NCBI RefSeq assembly: GCF_000383955.1
Contig: NZ_KB913013.1
Span: 5,289,694 to 5,353,693 of the forward strand
Source: Rudanella lutea DSM 19387
GTDB lineage: Bacteria; Bacteroidota; Bacteroidia; Cytophagales; Spirosomataceae
Direction of reading: 5' to 3'
Length of the DNA: 64,000 nt
Positions 33,505-42,649 of the stretch are shown in pieces. Made by a program: the position numbers and the translations under genes. The notes below the pieces were generated by a model. The model made no database searches, was not told the DNA's origin, and was given only the letters and a program-made list of their open reading frames with translations. The first letter of the stretch is position 1; each line of letters starts with the position of its first letter.

Positions 33505-34530
33505 ATGAACACAACACGTACCCAATCTGCTAAATCGTGGTCGCTGCTGACCTGTACCCTGGCTGGTGCCATCTGGCTAACCAGTTGTAGCCGAGGTACC
33601 GACGTGGCGCCGGACCCTGAGCCTACGCTTCCCAGTACAACCGTTACGATGCCCTCGACCGTAACGGCTACCGGCTCGCTGACCGACATTGTGAGCCGGA
33701 CTCCCCACCTGAGTCTGCTCAATGCCGCCCTGATCCGGTCGGGCCTCGCGGAGAGTTTCCGAACCGGTTCTGTAACCTTGTTTGCCCCGACCGATGAGGC
33801 TTTTCGGGCGGCAGGCATCGCCAAAACCACACTCGATTCGCTGTCACCCGCGCAGGTGCAGCGGATTTTACAATACCACGTACTCAACAGTCGCCTGTCG
33901 GTCTCGGCTTTGCCGGCCAACACGCCAACGCCGGCACCTACAGCTCTGGTTACGGCTTCTATGACTTTGTTTAGAGCTTCCGATGGCCGACTGTTTGCCA
34001 ATGCCGCCCGCATTGTTCAGCCCGATATTGGCGCTAATAACTCGGTCATGTTTGTGATTGATCGGCTGTTACAGGCTCCGTCGCTGTCGACGCTGGAACT
34101 GATTCGGGCCAACCCCGAACTGTCGTTGTTCCGGCTGGCGGTCGACCGGGCCGGGGCCACTGTGCTCACGGCCTTGCAGTCGTCGGCTGAAGGGGGCATT
34201 ACCGTGTTCGCACCTTCCAACGCGGCTTTTCGGGCGGCCGGTTACGTCGATGCCGACGCGGTGCGCAGTGCTGACCCGGTGCGGTTGGCCGAGATTTTAC
34301 GGTATCATGTCGTAGCCCGGCGGACATTCAGCCCCATGCTTCGGTCGGGCGATGTAGCTACTGTGCAGGGGACGCCCCTGAGCATTATGGTAGGCGAGCA
34401 GGGGACCATGTTGACGGGGCGAGGTAACCCGGTAACGGGCGCAAAATTGCTACAAACCGACCTGACAGCCACCAACGGAGTCGTCCACCTCATTGACCGG
34501 GTTTTGCTGCCTACGGCAGTGAATAACTAA
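33505..34530 (+). CDS. Second lipoprotein with two FAS1 domains
   Basis: A 341-residue protein from ATG 33505 (MNTTRTQSAKSWSLLTCTLA), with a lipobox near WLTSC. Two FAS1 domains follow, about residues 50-195 and 196-341, with H1 motifs TLFAPTDEAFRAAGI and TVFAPSNAAFRAAGY and the end motif TNGVVHLIDRVLLP. It differs from the upstream FAS1 protein by a Pro/Thr-rich linker after the lipidation site. The two genes are probably an old tandem duplication, 196 bases apart. The open frame extends 11 codons upstream, but the signal peptide favours this start. Confidence 0.93.
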   Translation: MNTTRTQSAKSWSLLTCTLAGAIWLTSCSRGTDVAPDPEPTLPSTTVTMPSTVTATGSLTDIVSRTPHLSLLNAALIRSGLAESFRTGSVTLFAPTDEAFRAAGIAKTTLDSLSPAQVQRILQYHVLNSRLSVSALPANTPTPAPTALVTASMTLFRASDGRLFANAARIVQPDIGANNSVMFVIDRLLQAPSLSTLELIRANPELSLFRLAVDRAGATVLTALQSSAEGGITVFAPSNAAFRAAGYVDADAVRSADPVRLAEILRYHVVARRTFSPMLRSGDVATVQGTPLSIMVGEQGTMLTGRGNPVTGAKLLQTDLTATNGVVHLIDRVLLPTAVNN

Positions 34531-34625
34531 GCGTAGTAAACGGAAATGGACGGCTTCTGCTGTGAGATAACCTGACCTGAGTAATTTATCAGGTTGTCTG
34601 TCAGATTATGTGGAAGTCATGTAGC

Positions 34626-34913
34626 TCAGGCTTTATATAAAAGGTATATCCCGATTATAACGACATAATGGTGTAACCGCCGAAAGGGTACAAATGGTAG
34701 CAATACACAACCGTACAGGACAACCCGCCCGACTAAATGACGCTGCGGAAGCTCAACCATGTCGGACCAATAGTGGACGTAGAAATAATAGAACGAGCAG
34801 GAGATAACAGCCAACAACCAAAATAACACCCAGAATAAAGTGGAGTTGATCAAAAGCGCGTGCTGTACATAGCGCTCATGCCACGCGGAGATTGTCCTGA
34901 GTCGATCCTTCAT
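34626..34913 (-). CDS. Small membrane protein, divergent from polA
   Basis: About 95 residues from MKDRLRTISAWHERYVQ at 34913, with an alternative start at 34976. It has two or three hydrophobic segments (SFWVLFWLLAVISCSF-like at about 25-45, VVLYGCVLLPFV at about 66-78, YVVIIGIYLL at the end). No family is recognised. It faces polA across a short AT-rich gap that must hold both promoters. Even the 34976 start does not reach the polA ATG at 34995. Confidence 0.55.
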   Translation of the reverse strand: MKDRLRTISAWHERYVQHALLINSTLFWVLFWLLAVISCSFYYFYVHYWSDMVELPQRHLVGRVVLYGCVLLPFVPFRRLHHYVVIIGIYLLYKA

Positions 34914-34994
34914 ACGTAATCGGTAGTAAGCGTTTGGGAGCTTTACTTCGGCAGATGTGTTATCTTTACACGACATAAAGATAGGCTTTCCTGC

Positions 34995-37970
34995 ATGGCA
35001 AAACCACAAAACAAACTGTTTCTGCTCGACGCCCTGGCGTTGATCTACCGCGCCCATTTTGCGTTTAACAAAAATCCCCGTATCACCTCAAGGGGCTTGA
35101 ATACCAGTGCCATATTTGGCTTTATGAATGCCATGCTGGAGGTGCTGCAAAAAGAAAAGCCGACGCATATCGGTGTCGCGTTTGATCACTCCAAAAAAAC
35201 GTTTCGGCACGAACAGTTTCCGATGTACAAAGCCACCCGGCAGTCGCAGCCCGAAGATATCAGCGTGGCTACGCCGTACATCAAACAGATTGTCGAAGCC
35301 ATGAATATCCCCATCCTGATTATGGAGGGTTTCGAGGCCGACGACATCATCGGGACCATTGCCAAACGGGCCTGCGCCACGGGTGAGTTCGACGTGTACA
35401 TGATGACCCCCGATAAAGACTACGGCCAACTGGTAGACGAGTGTATCCACATCTACAAGCCCGCTTTTATGGGCAAAGCGGCCGAAAAACAGGGCGTGAA
35501 AGAGGTTTGCGAACGCTGGGGAATCGAACGTATCGAGCAGGTGACCGATATGCTGGGTCTCATCGGCGATTCGGTCGACAACATCCCCGGTATTCCGGGC
35601 ATTGGTGAGAAAACCGCGCAAAAACTGATTGCCGAATTTGGCTCCGTCGAAAATCTGATTGCCAATGCCGATCAGTTGAAGGGGAAGCTGAAAGAAAATG
35701 TGGTGCAGTACGCCGATCAGGGACTATTGTCGAAACAACTGGCGACCATTCATCTCGACGTGCCCGTACCGTTCGATGCCGAAGCCCTGCGCCTGACCGA
35801 GTACGACAAACCCCGGCTGACGGCCCTGATGGACGAGCTGGAGTTTCGGCAGATGAAAGGTCGGCTGGGCCTCGACTCGCCCGCCGAGCAACCGCTCCCC
35901 CCGGCGTTCAGAGCGGCCGGAAACGGGCAGATGGACATCTTTGCTGCATCGGCCCCCGCACCCTCAGGCACGGCCGACCTGCCGTTTGCCTTTGAACCGG
36001 GCGATGCGACCGTTGCCGATACCCCGACCCCCAAAACCCGCAAAAAGGCAGCCTTAACCGAATCGACCACGAGCGAGACACCGGCCGACGCCGATGCTCC
36101 CGCGTTTCTGGATGTTTATCCCGATGCCGAAATCGAGACGGGCGCCAGCAAACCGCGCAAAACCATTCAGTCGGTCAGGCACGATTACCGGCTCATCGAT
36201 ACGCCCGAACTGCGCGCCAGTCTGGCGCACTTCCTGAGCCGCCAAACGGCTATTTGCTTCGACTCCGAAACCACTGCCATCGACCCCGTTGAGGCCGATC
36301 TGGTCGGTTTGGCGTTTGCTTACCGGGCGGGTGAGGCCTTTTACGTGCCCGTTCCGGTCGACCGGGCCGAGGCTCAGGCAATTGTCGATGTGTTTAAGCC
36401 GGTGCTGCAAGACCCCGCCATCACTAAGATCGGGCAGAACCTGAAGTATGACCTGCTGATGCTCAAAAAGTACGGTGTGGAGGTGCAGGGTAAGCTGTTT
36501 GATACCATGATTGCCCATTACCTGATTGAGCCTGAGCAGCGGCACAACATGGATATTATGGCCATGACGTACCTCGACTACCACCCGGTTGAGATTGAAG
36601 CCCTGATTGGTAAAAAAGGCAAAGGGCAACTAACCATGCGTGAGGTAGACGTGGAGAAAATTGTGGAGTATGCTGGCGAAGATGCCGACATTACCCTGCA
36701 ACTGAAGCAAACGTTTGAGCCGTTGCTCGAAAAGGATAACCTCTTCAAGCTGTTCGATCAGGTCGAAATGCCACTCGTGCAGGTTCTGGCCGACCTGGAA
36801 CTGGAAGGTATTCGGATTGATACCAACGCCCTGGCCGAGTTGTCGGCTACACTCGATACCGACGTGAAGCAGGTGCAGCAGGAGATTTACGAACTGGCTG
36901 GGGAGTCGTTCAACATCGGGTCGCCGAAACAGCTGGGCGAAGTGCTGTTCGATAAACTGAAGCTGGACAAAAACGCCAAAAAAACCCGGACGGGGCAGTA
37001 CGCTACAGGCGAAGAAATTCTGTCGAAGCTGGAAGCCGAGCACGAAATAGCCCGCAAGATTCTCGACTACCGCGAGCTGATCAAGCTTAAAAATACCTAC
37101 GTCGATGCGTTGCCGTTGCTGATTAGCCCGCGCACGGGTCGTATTCATACCTCGTTCAATCAGGCGGTAGCAGCAACGGGGCGGCTCAGCTCGACCAATC
37201 CGAACCTGCAAAATATCCCGATTCGTACCCCGCGCGGGCAGGAGATCCGGAAGGCGTTTGTGCCTCGGTCGGAGGAGTTCCTGATTATGTCGGCCGATTA
37301 TTCGCAGATCGAATTGCGGATTATGGCCGCTTTCAGTGGCGACGAAACTATGACCAACGCCTTCAACAACAACATCGACATTCACACCCAAACGGCCAGC
37401 AAGGTATTTCATGTGGGCCTGGGTGAGGTAACGAGCGAGATGCGCCGGAAGGCCAAGACTATCAACTTCGGGATCATCTACGGGATTTCGTCGTTCGGGC
37501 TGGCGCAGCGGCTAAAAATTCCGCGCAAAGAGGCCGCCCAAATTATTGAGGAATATTTCGGGGAGTTTCCGGCCGTGAAAGCGTACATGGATCAGAGCGT
37601 TGAGAAGGCCCGTGGTTTTGGGTATGCCGAAACGATTCTGGGCCGTCGGCGGTACCTGCGCGACATCAACTCCCGCAATGTAACCGACCGGATGTTTGCC
37701 GAGCGCAACGCCATTAATGCCCCCATTCAGGGTAGCGCGGCCGATATGCTCAAGATTGCCATGATCCAGATTCACGACATGATGCGCCGGGAGCGCATGA
37801 AATCAAAAATGATTCTGACGGTGCACGATGAATTGGTGTTCGATGCCCACCGCGATGAGCTGGATATACTGCGCGAGCGGGTAGATCATATCATGAAAAA
37901 CGCGATTCCGATGGCCGTCAAGATGGACACGGGCATTGGTGTGGGTGAAAACTGGCTCGTAGCTCATTAA
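34995..37970 (+). CDS. polA: DNA polymerase I
   Basis: A 991-residue repair and Okazaki-fragment-processing polymerase. Residues 1-290 form the 5'-nuclease domain (FLLDALALIYRAHFAF, GFEADDIIGTIA, GDSVDNIPGIPGIGEKTA). Residues about 385-580 form the 3'-5' exonuclease with its acidic residues intact (CFDSETT, KIGQNLKYDLLML, YAGEDADITL). The polymerase domain has motif A SADYSQIELRIMA, motif B RRKAKTINFGIIYGIS and motif C LTVHDELVFD. A Pro/Ala/Thr-rich linker of about 100 residues (about 290-390) separates the two nucleases, longer than in E. coli. Proofreading should be active. Confidence 0.98.
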   Translation: MAKPQNKLFLLDALALIYRAHFAFNKNPRITSRGLNTSAIFGFMNAMLEVLQKEKPTHIGVAFDHSKKTFRHEQFPMYKATRQSQPEDISVATPYIKQIVEAMNIPILIMEGFEADDIIGTIAKRACATGEFDVYMMTPDKDYGQLVDECIHIYKPAFMGKAAEKQGVKEVCERWGIERIEQVTDMLGLIGDSVDNIPGIPGIGEKTAQKLIAEFGSVENLIANADQLKGKLKENVVQYADQGLLSKQLATIHLDVPVPFDAEALRLTEYDKPRLTALMDELEFRQMKGRLGLDSPAEQPLPPAFRAAGNGQMDIFAASAPAPSGTADLPFAFEPGDATVADTPTPKTRKKAALTESTTSETPADADAPAFLDVYPDAEIETGASKPRKTIQSVRHDYRLIDTPELRASLAHFLSRQTAICFDSETTAIDPVEADLVGLAFAYRAGEAFYVPVPVDRAEAQAIVDVFKPVLQDPAITKIGQNLKYDLLMLKKYGVEVQGKLFDTMIAHYLIEPEQRHNMDIMAMTYLDYHPVEIEALIGKKGKGQLTMREVDVEKIVEYAGEDADITLQLKQTFEPLLEKDNLFKLFDQVEMPLVQVLADLELEGIRIDTNALAELSATLDTDVKQVQQEIYELAGESFNIGSPKQLGEVLFDKLKLDKNAKKTRTGQYATGEEILSKLEAEHEIARKILDYRELIKLKNTYVDALPLLISPRTGRIHTSFNQAVAATGRLSSTNPNLQNIPIRTPRGQEIRKAFVPRSEEFLIMSADYSQIELRIMAAFSGDETMTNAFNNNIDIHTQTASKVFHVGLGEVTSEMRRKAKTINFGIIYGISSFGLAQRLKIPRKEAAQIIEEYFGEFPAVKAYMDQSVEKARGFGYAETILGRRRYLRDINSRNVTDRMFAERNAINAPIQGSAADMLKIAMIQIHDMMRRERMKSKMILTVHDELVFDAHRDELDILRERVDHIMKNAIPMAVKMDTGIGVGENWLVAH

Positions 37971-37979
37971 CCTATTCTT

Positions 37980-38519
37980 GTGAAACGAAAGACCTTTCTT
38001 AAACGGGCAGCCGGGTTCGCCGGGCTGCCCGTTGTCTCGCTGTCGGGGGCCAACCCCGAGGCCGACCGAATTCGGCAGGAGTTGCTCGATGCCTGGCGGT
38101 CTTCCGAAAAAGTATCGCTTGCCACCGCCGAACAGATGCCCGAATCGGGGTATAATTTTCGGTACACGCCCGAGGCCATGACCTTTGCCGAGCAATGGCG
38201 GCATTGTATTTTGTATACAATAGGGCAGTTGCAGGCCGATTTTGAGCAGCCCAATCTGTACGCAGGAAAACGCTTACCCCTGGACATGACTAAGGCCCAG
38301 GTGCTGACCGAGCTGCCCCGTATGTACGCTCATGTGCGCCGGGCCATCGAGACCATTCCGGCCGAAAAACTGCTGGCTACCGTGGAGTATGGCGAGCATA
38401 AAATGCCGGGTTGGCGGTTGTTGTACGTGCTCGAAAACCACATTATCCACCATCGGGGGCAGTGCGTTGTGTATCTGCGGCTGAAGGGCATACCGCCCGA
38501 AAGCTACTATGGCTGGTAA
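37980..38519 (+). CDS. Exported DinB-fold protein
   Basis: A 179-residue protein from GTG 37980, eight bases after polA. The N-terminus MKRKTFLKRAAGFAGLPVVS looks like an export signal, possibly of twin-arginine type because basic residues precede a short hydrophobic stretch, though the double arginine is imperfect. The rest is a DinB four-helix bundle with histidines in AEQWRHCILYTI, near the centre, and ENHIIHHRGQ at the end. An exported DinB protein is less common than a cytosolic one. It may be co-transcribed with polA, with no obvious shared role. Confidence 0.75.
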   Translation: MKRKTFLKRAAGFAGLPVVSLSGANPEADRIRQELLDAWRSSEKVSLATAEQMPESGYNFRYTPEAMTFAEQWRHCILYTIGQLQADFEQPNLYAGKRLPLDMTKAQVLTELPRMYAHVRRAIETIPAEKLLATVEYGEHKMPGWRLLYVLENHIIHHRGQCVVYLRLKGIPPESYYGW

Positions 38520-38563
38520 AACAGGCCGCTCTCTTTTGGGTTTATTCTGAAAACTACTATACC

Positions 38564-39409
38564 ATGAAAGCCATCCTTTTCCCTACCGATTTCACGGCAT
38601 CTACCCAACACGCTTTAGACTGGGCGCTGTTTTTTGCCCGCCAATACAAGGCCACACTGGTGGTTTTGCACGTGTATCAGCCCCCCATTCCCGATGCTAC
38701 CCTGCCTACCATGGGCGATCTTGGCGTGGGGGTTATGGCAACCGCCGACCTTGAACAAATTGGCCGCGAAAACCTCCAGAAGCTGGTCCAGAAACTCCAG
38801 CCTGAGGGCGTCGCTATTGAATCGGAATGGCGGATTGGGTCCGTTGAGGATGAAATCGTGGCCGTTGCCAATGAGCGTGATATTGATTTGATCGTAACAG
38901 GCCGCAGTGCCCAAACCGGCTTTTTCGACCGGTTGGTGGGGAGTGCCGCTGCCGATGTAGCGCGGGCCGCTACCTGCCCGGTGCTGGTGGTCCCCAATCT
39001 GCCCGACGATGCCCCGGTGACCCCTGTACAGGTAAAACAGGTGGTATATGCCACCCAACTGGAGTTCGACGAACGCGATATGCTCGCGCAAACCCTGGCC
39101 GTAGCGCGGGCGTTTGGGGCGAGTCTGCAACTGGTAAAGGTCGATGCGGCCAACCAGCCCGATCTCTACGACGACCATCAGCTGCTCATGCAATTGCAGC
39201 GTCAGCACGGCGACCTGCCCCTCGACCTGGAAAAAGTAAAAGCCCGGTCGGTTACACAAGGGCTTACCGAATATCTGGAGTCGCACCCCGCCGATTTGCT
39301 GGTGATGACCACCCGCGAACGAACATTCTTCCAGAACCTTGTCAACCCCAGCCAAACCGAACGGATGGTTGCCCGGACAGAAGTGCCGGTACTGGTATTG
39401 CATGGATAA
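38564..39409 (+). CDS. Universal stress protein with two UspA domains
   Basis: A 281-residue cytosolic protein with two tandem UspA folds. The first spans residues 1-150 (MKAILFPTDFTASTQHALDW, and the ATP-binding-type segment VTGRSAQTGFFDRLVGSAA then CPVLVVP). The second, degenerate, spans 155-281 (KQVVYATQLEFDERDM, LLVMTTRERTFFQNLVNPSQ, VPVLVLHG). The start at 38564 is chosen because the open frame upstream overlaps the preceding gene in another phase. It ends at a bidirectional terminator. Confidence 0.92.
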   Translation: MKAILFPTDFTASTQHALDWALFFARQYKATLVVLHVYQPPIPDATLPTMGDLGVGVMATADLEQIGRENLQKLVQKLQPEGVAIESEWRIGSVEDEIVAVANERDIDLIVTGRSAQTGFFDRLVGSAAADVARAATCPVLVVPNLPDDAPVTPVQVKQVVYATQLEFDERDMLAQTLAVARAFGASLQLVKVDAANQPDLYDDHQLLMQLQRQHGDLPLDLEKVKARSVTQGLTEYLESHPADLLVMTTRERTFFQNLVNPSQTERMVARTEVPVLVLHG

Positions 39410-39410
39410 C

Positions 39411-39441
39411 AAAAAGCCCCGGCAACTGCCGGGGCTTTTTG
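39411..39441. terminator. Bidirectional terminator
   Basis: The stem aaaaagccccggc/gccggggctttttg with a short loop follows the universal stress gene and ends just before the convergent M14 peptidase stop. A and T runs on the two sides allow function in both directions. Confidence 0.9.
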
Positions 39442-39442
39442 T

Positions 39443-42070
39443 TTAATTCCCAACCATAAACACAGCGTTGGCAAACAGAAGCTTACCGTTGTACCAGAAG
39501 CCCCGGAACAACGGGTTGTCGGCGAGGTAAACCACCGAGCCGCGTCCAAGCGATTGTACACCCATCGACAGGGTGTTTTTCAGTTTCTCTTTGGCATTGC
39601 TCCCGGCAAAACCCGCCACGTAATTGTCGGCTTTGAGGTAGCCTACATTCCAGCCATCTTTAAGCAGATCGAAGTTGTGCGCATCCTGTACGATGGCGTA
39701 ATAGTTGTTGCCTAAACCAAATGCCAGCGGGTGCGTGGTGTCGAGCGTGATGCGGTAGATGCTGCCGGGGGTCTCGTCCGACACGGCATCGCGTTCACGG
39801 TCAGCATAGGCTTTTACTGAATCCGTAGCCGATTTTTTGTCTTTATCGTCTTTCTTGGCGTCTTTTTCCTTGTCGGGTTTCTCCTTCAGTTCAAAGCCAT
39901 CTTTACCCGCCAGCGCGTCGGCGGCCCGCTCAAGGGCAATCAGTTTGCCACCTGCCTGTATCCACGTTTTAAGGGCCGACAAGGTTTTGTCGTTCAGGAT
40001 CCGGCCGTAGGTGTAGCCCGTGGGCATCACCAGTACGTCGAGTTTGCTCAGGTCAATCGACGCCAGATCGTTGCCCGTAATGAGCGTCGACGGATATTGA
40101 AGCTCCTGATCGAAATAATGCCAGACCTCGCCTGAGGCCGTCGGCGACATCCCTTCGCCCACTATAACACCCACGCGGGGGGCTTTCAGGGCCATCACAA
40201 AATCAGAGCCGAAGTCGGAGCCTTTCGTCACGAAGCCGGTTTGCACCGGCGTCAACGTAACATTTGCTTTTTGGGCTTCGGCCTGCACAATCTGGTCGAA
40301 ACGGGCCCCAAGACGCTCATTGCCCGCCCGCGTAATGAGCAACGTGCCCGCCGGGTACGATTGGCCGCCCAGTTCGAACGGTTTCTCAGCGGCCCGCACC
40401 TTAAGTTTTTGTTTCAGCAAACCTGCCAGTAATTGCGCCGAGGGCATCGACTGCCAGCGCACCAGATACGCGTAGGGTGTGGCTCCGGCCGTCTGCGATG
40501 TAGAAACCGGGACCGACGCCGGGGCTACCGTACTGGCAGGTTCCAGGCGGGTTGTCAGGCCGTAGGTCGTCAAGCCAAAGGCGTAGGGCAATGACCAGGC
40601 CGTAATGTCGTACGTCACCGAATCTTCGAGGGCCGACTTGGGCTCAAACAGAATCTTGAGCAACGTCGACTTGGGTTGGTACGCGCTGATGACCAAATCC
40701 TCGGGGGCCACCGTAACGCCCGACTCGGTTTTCTGGGTGAAGTAATTGAAGCCGCTCAACCCGCCCGTGTTTGTATTGCCGCGCGATTTTCCGGTTGAAG
40801 CCGTAGCGGCCGCCCGGCCGTAACCGTACCGAATCTGGTTTTTATCGAGCAACTGTCGCAAGGCGTTCATGCGTCCGGCATCGCCATTGGCTTTGATCAC
40901 GTAGCTTTTGTAGGCGCCAATCGGGCTGGTACGGGCTTTATCGTAAAACTCACCAAAGGCTTTCACAATATCGCTACCCCGATCCGCTACCGACTCCAGT
41001 GTGGCAATACTGGCGGCCGTGTGGTGATCGATCCGTTGCCGGAGCGTCAGCGTGTCGCCGTCGGCTTTCGTAATGGCCAAACCCGCGCGGGTGTTGCCGC
41101 CCTGCTCGTAGGTCATGGCGATGGCACCGTTGTACGTTGGCCAGGTATCGCCGTAGCTGGGGTAGAACAAATCGAACCGCTCGCGGGTGTAGTACAGCCA
41201 GCCGTTGCGGTCGAAATAGCGGCTGCAATACTGCCCGATTACGTTCTGGAAATCGCGCTGAAAGGGCGTAATATCCTCGTGGTAAGGTTTGGCCGAGGGC
41301 GCAAAGTAGTACGGGCTTTCTACGCCCATTTCGTGAAAGTCGCCGTGTACATGGGGCATCCAGCGGTGGTACATCGCCATTCGTTGCTGGGTTACCTCCT
41401 GCGTTTGCCATGCCCAGTCGCGGTTAGGGTCGAAGTAGTAGTGGGTGTACCGACCGCCGGGCCAGGGTTCATTGTGTTCACGGGCGAAGGGCGTAGGGTC
41501 GGCCACGCGGCCCTGCATCTGATTGTACCAGTTTACGTACCGGTCGTGCCCGTCGGGGTTCAGGTCGGGATCGAGAATCACCACCGTTGCGTTCAGGATT
41601 TTCTGCATCACGGCGGGTTGGTCGCTTCCTTTCTGCGGGTCAACCAGTCCGTACAATACCTCCATAAATGTTTCGGAGCTGACGGCTTCATTGCCGTGCA
41701 CATTGTAGCTCAGCCAGGCAATAGGGGTTTGGGTAGCCGATGCCGGATTCCCCTCGGCCATCCCGATTCGTTTGAGGTTATCGGTCCGGATTTCTTCGAG
41801 CCGGTTCATGTTGGCTTCCGACGCGACCACCACTATCGCCAGTGGCCGGCCTTCGTACGTGGTGCCGTATGGAATAACCCGCACTCGGCCCGGCACCTGC
41901 CGGGCTACCTGTTCGGCATAGGCCAGCACCCGATGGTGGGGTGTGTAGCGCTCACCGATTCGGTAGCCTAAAAATTCCTGGGGGGATGTTACTGTGTTTG
42001 TTGAAGTCGATTGGGCATTGCTAAAAAAATTTAAGCAACAGAGACCCACGACCAAAAGAGACCGGAGCAT
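39443..42070 (-). CDS. Exported M14-family zinc carboxypeptidase
   Basis: An 875-residue exported peptidase (signal MLRSLLVVGLCCLNFFSNAQ). Zinc-binding motifs of M14 are visible: His and Glu in NVHGNEAVSSETFME (HxxE), His in VHGDFHEMG, and NPDGHDRYVNWY for substrate contacts. A long C-terminal region (about residues 430-875) contains a ThuA/GATase-like stretch (VGVIVGEGMSPTASGEVWHYF, VLVMPTGYTYGRILND) and a Lys/Asp-rich loop (EKPDKEKDAKKDDKDKK). Homologues are widespread in Bacteroidota and probably digest peptides outside the cytoplasm. The frame extends 56 codons upstream, but the signal sequence supports 42070. Confidence 0.9.
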   Translation of the reverse strand: MLRSLLVVGLCCLNFFSNAQSTSTNTVTSPQEFLGYRIGERYTPHHRVLAYAEQVARQVPGRVRVIPYGTTYEGRPLAIVVVASEANMNRLEEIRTDNLKRIGMAEGNPASATQTPIAWLSYNVHGNEAVSSETFMEVLYGLVDPQKGSDQPAVMQKILNATVVILDPDLNPDGHDRYVNWYNQMQGRVADPTPFAREHNEPWPGGRYTHYYFDPNRDWAWQTQEVTQQRMAMYHRWMPHVHGDFHEMGVESPYYFAPSAKPYHEDITPFQRDFQNVIGQYCSRYFDRNGWLYYTRERFDLFYPSYGDTWPTYNGAIAMTYEQGGNTRAGLAITKADGDTLTLRQRIDHHTAASIATLESVADRGSDIVKAFGEFYDKARTSPIGAYKSYVIKANGDAGRMNALRQLLDKNQIRYGYGRAAATASTGKSRGNTNTGGLSGFNYFTQKTESGVTVAPEDLVISAYQPKSTLLKILFEPKSALEDSVTYDITAWSLPYAFGLTTYGLTTRLEPASTVAPASVPVSTSQTAGATPYAYLVRWQSMPSAQLLAGLLKQKLKVRAAEKPFELGGQSYPAGTLLITRAGNERLGARFDQIVQAEAQKANVTLTPVQTGFVTKGSDFGSDFVMALKAPRVGVIVGEGMSPTASGEVWHYFDQELQYPSTLITGNDLASIDLSKLDVLVMPTGYTYGRILNDKTLSALKTWIQAGGKLIALERAADALAGKDGFELKEKPDKEKDAKKDDKDKKSATDSVKAYADRERDAVSDETPGSIYRITLDTTHPLAFGLGNNYYAIVQDAHNFDLLKDGWNVGYLKADNYVAGFAGSNAKEKLKNTLSMGVQSLGRGSVVYLADNPLFRGFWYNGKLLFANAVFMVGN

Positions 42071-42166
42071 GCAGATAATGAAGTAGATGACTAAAAAAAT
42101 GAATCCATCAAAAGTAGGTTTAAAACGCTCAGAAGTGAATTTTTTAAAATTTTTTTGCTCGAAATG

Positions 42167-42196
42167 TTGCGCGTGAAGATTTTCGCCGTACTTTTG
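42167..42196 (+). promoter_or_regulatory. Bacteroidota-type promoter of tRNA-Glu
   Basis: TTG (42167-42169), 19 bases, then TACTTTTG (42189-42196), an exact match to TAnnTTTG. Transcription would start near 42203, about 57 bases before the tRNA. This is the best promoter match in the window. Confidence 0.65.
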
Positions 42197-42259
42197 CATC
42201 ACGATTCGCTGACGCAGTCGCAGAGAAATCTGAAACACGTCAGGTCTGGTTCTTCAGAC

Positions 42260-42331
42260 GGCCGATTCGTCTAGCGGTTAGGACATCGCCCTTTCACGGC
42301 GGTAACACGGGTTCGATTCCCGTATCGGTCA
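42260..42331 (+). tRNA. tRNA-Glu (anticodon TTC)
   Basis: Acceptor stem GGCCGAT/ATCGGTC, D arm TCT..GGA-type, anticodon stem TCGCC/GGCGG with loop CTTTCAC (anticodon TTC), T arm ACGGG/CCCGT with TTCGATT, discriminator A. The 3' CCA is not encoded. It decodes GAA and GAG. Confidence 0.95.
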
Positions 42332-42340
42332 CAACCAAGT

Positions 42341-42370
42341 GAAAAGCCCCTCCGAAAGAGGGGCTTTTTC
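42341..42370 (+). terminator. Terminator of tRNA-Glu
   Basis: Stem gaaaagcccct/aggggctttttc with loop ccgaaag, ten bases after the tRNA, ending in a T run. Confidence 0.85.
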
Positions 42371-42377
42371 GTGTTCA

Positions 42378-42464
42378 ACCATTTCGTCTGGTGGTTAGCA
42401 AATTGCTCTTTCACGGCGGTAAGACGGCCGGGAGCGCGTTCGCTTTCGATTCCCGTATCGGTCA
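42378..42464 (+). pseudogene. Degenerate second copy of tRNA-Glu
   Basis: From 42382 this matches the intact tRNA-Glu in the D arm (ttcgtctggtggttagca), the anticodon arm (ctctttcacggcggtaa, anticodon TTC) and the 3' end (tcgattcccgtatcggtca). The 5' acceptor bases are replaced (caaccat) and cannot pair with the unchanged 3' half. About 15-17 extra bases (around 42426-42445) disrupt the variable loop and T arm. It is flanked by its own copy of the tRNA terminator. Probably a decaying tandem duplicate. Confidence 0.8.
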
Positions 42465-42473
42465 CAACCAGGT

Positions 42474-42505
42474 GAAAAGCCCCTGCGAAAGAGGGGCTTT
42501 TTCGT
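42474..42505 (+). terminator. Second copy of the tRNA-Glu terminator
   Basis: gaaaagcccct and aggggctttttc again, with loop gcgaaag: one base different from the hairpin at 42341-42370. It shows that the duplicated unit covers both the tRNA and its terminator. Confidence 0.85.
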
Positions 42506-42542
42506 TTTTAAGCGTCTATGGACAAATTGATGCAAAATCCCC

Positions 42543-42550
42543 TAATTTTG
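42543..42550 (+). promoter_or_regulatory. Possible -7 element of the aconitase promoter
   Basis: TAATTTTG matches TAnnTTTG, 100 bases upstream of the aconitase ATG. No upstream TTG is present at the preferred distance, so this is a weak call. Confidence 0.3.
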
Positions 42551-42649
42551 ACCCGCAATAAGATGGACCAGAACGGGGAATCAAATCCACTGATTTTCCG
42601 GTTCCTTTTATAAATAGGTTGTTTTTATAACTCGTTACCCCTTTTTGCT

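Noticed and set aside
42378-42464. A second functional tRNA-Glu
   Set aside because: The 5' acceptor strand does not pair with the 3' strand, and extra bases break the T arm.
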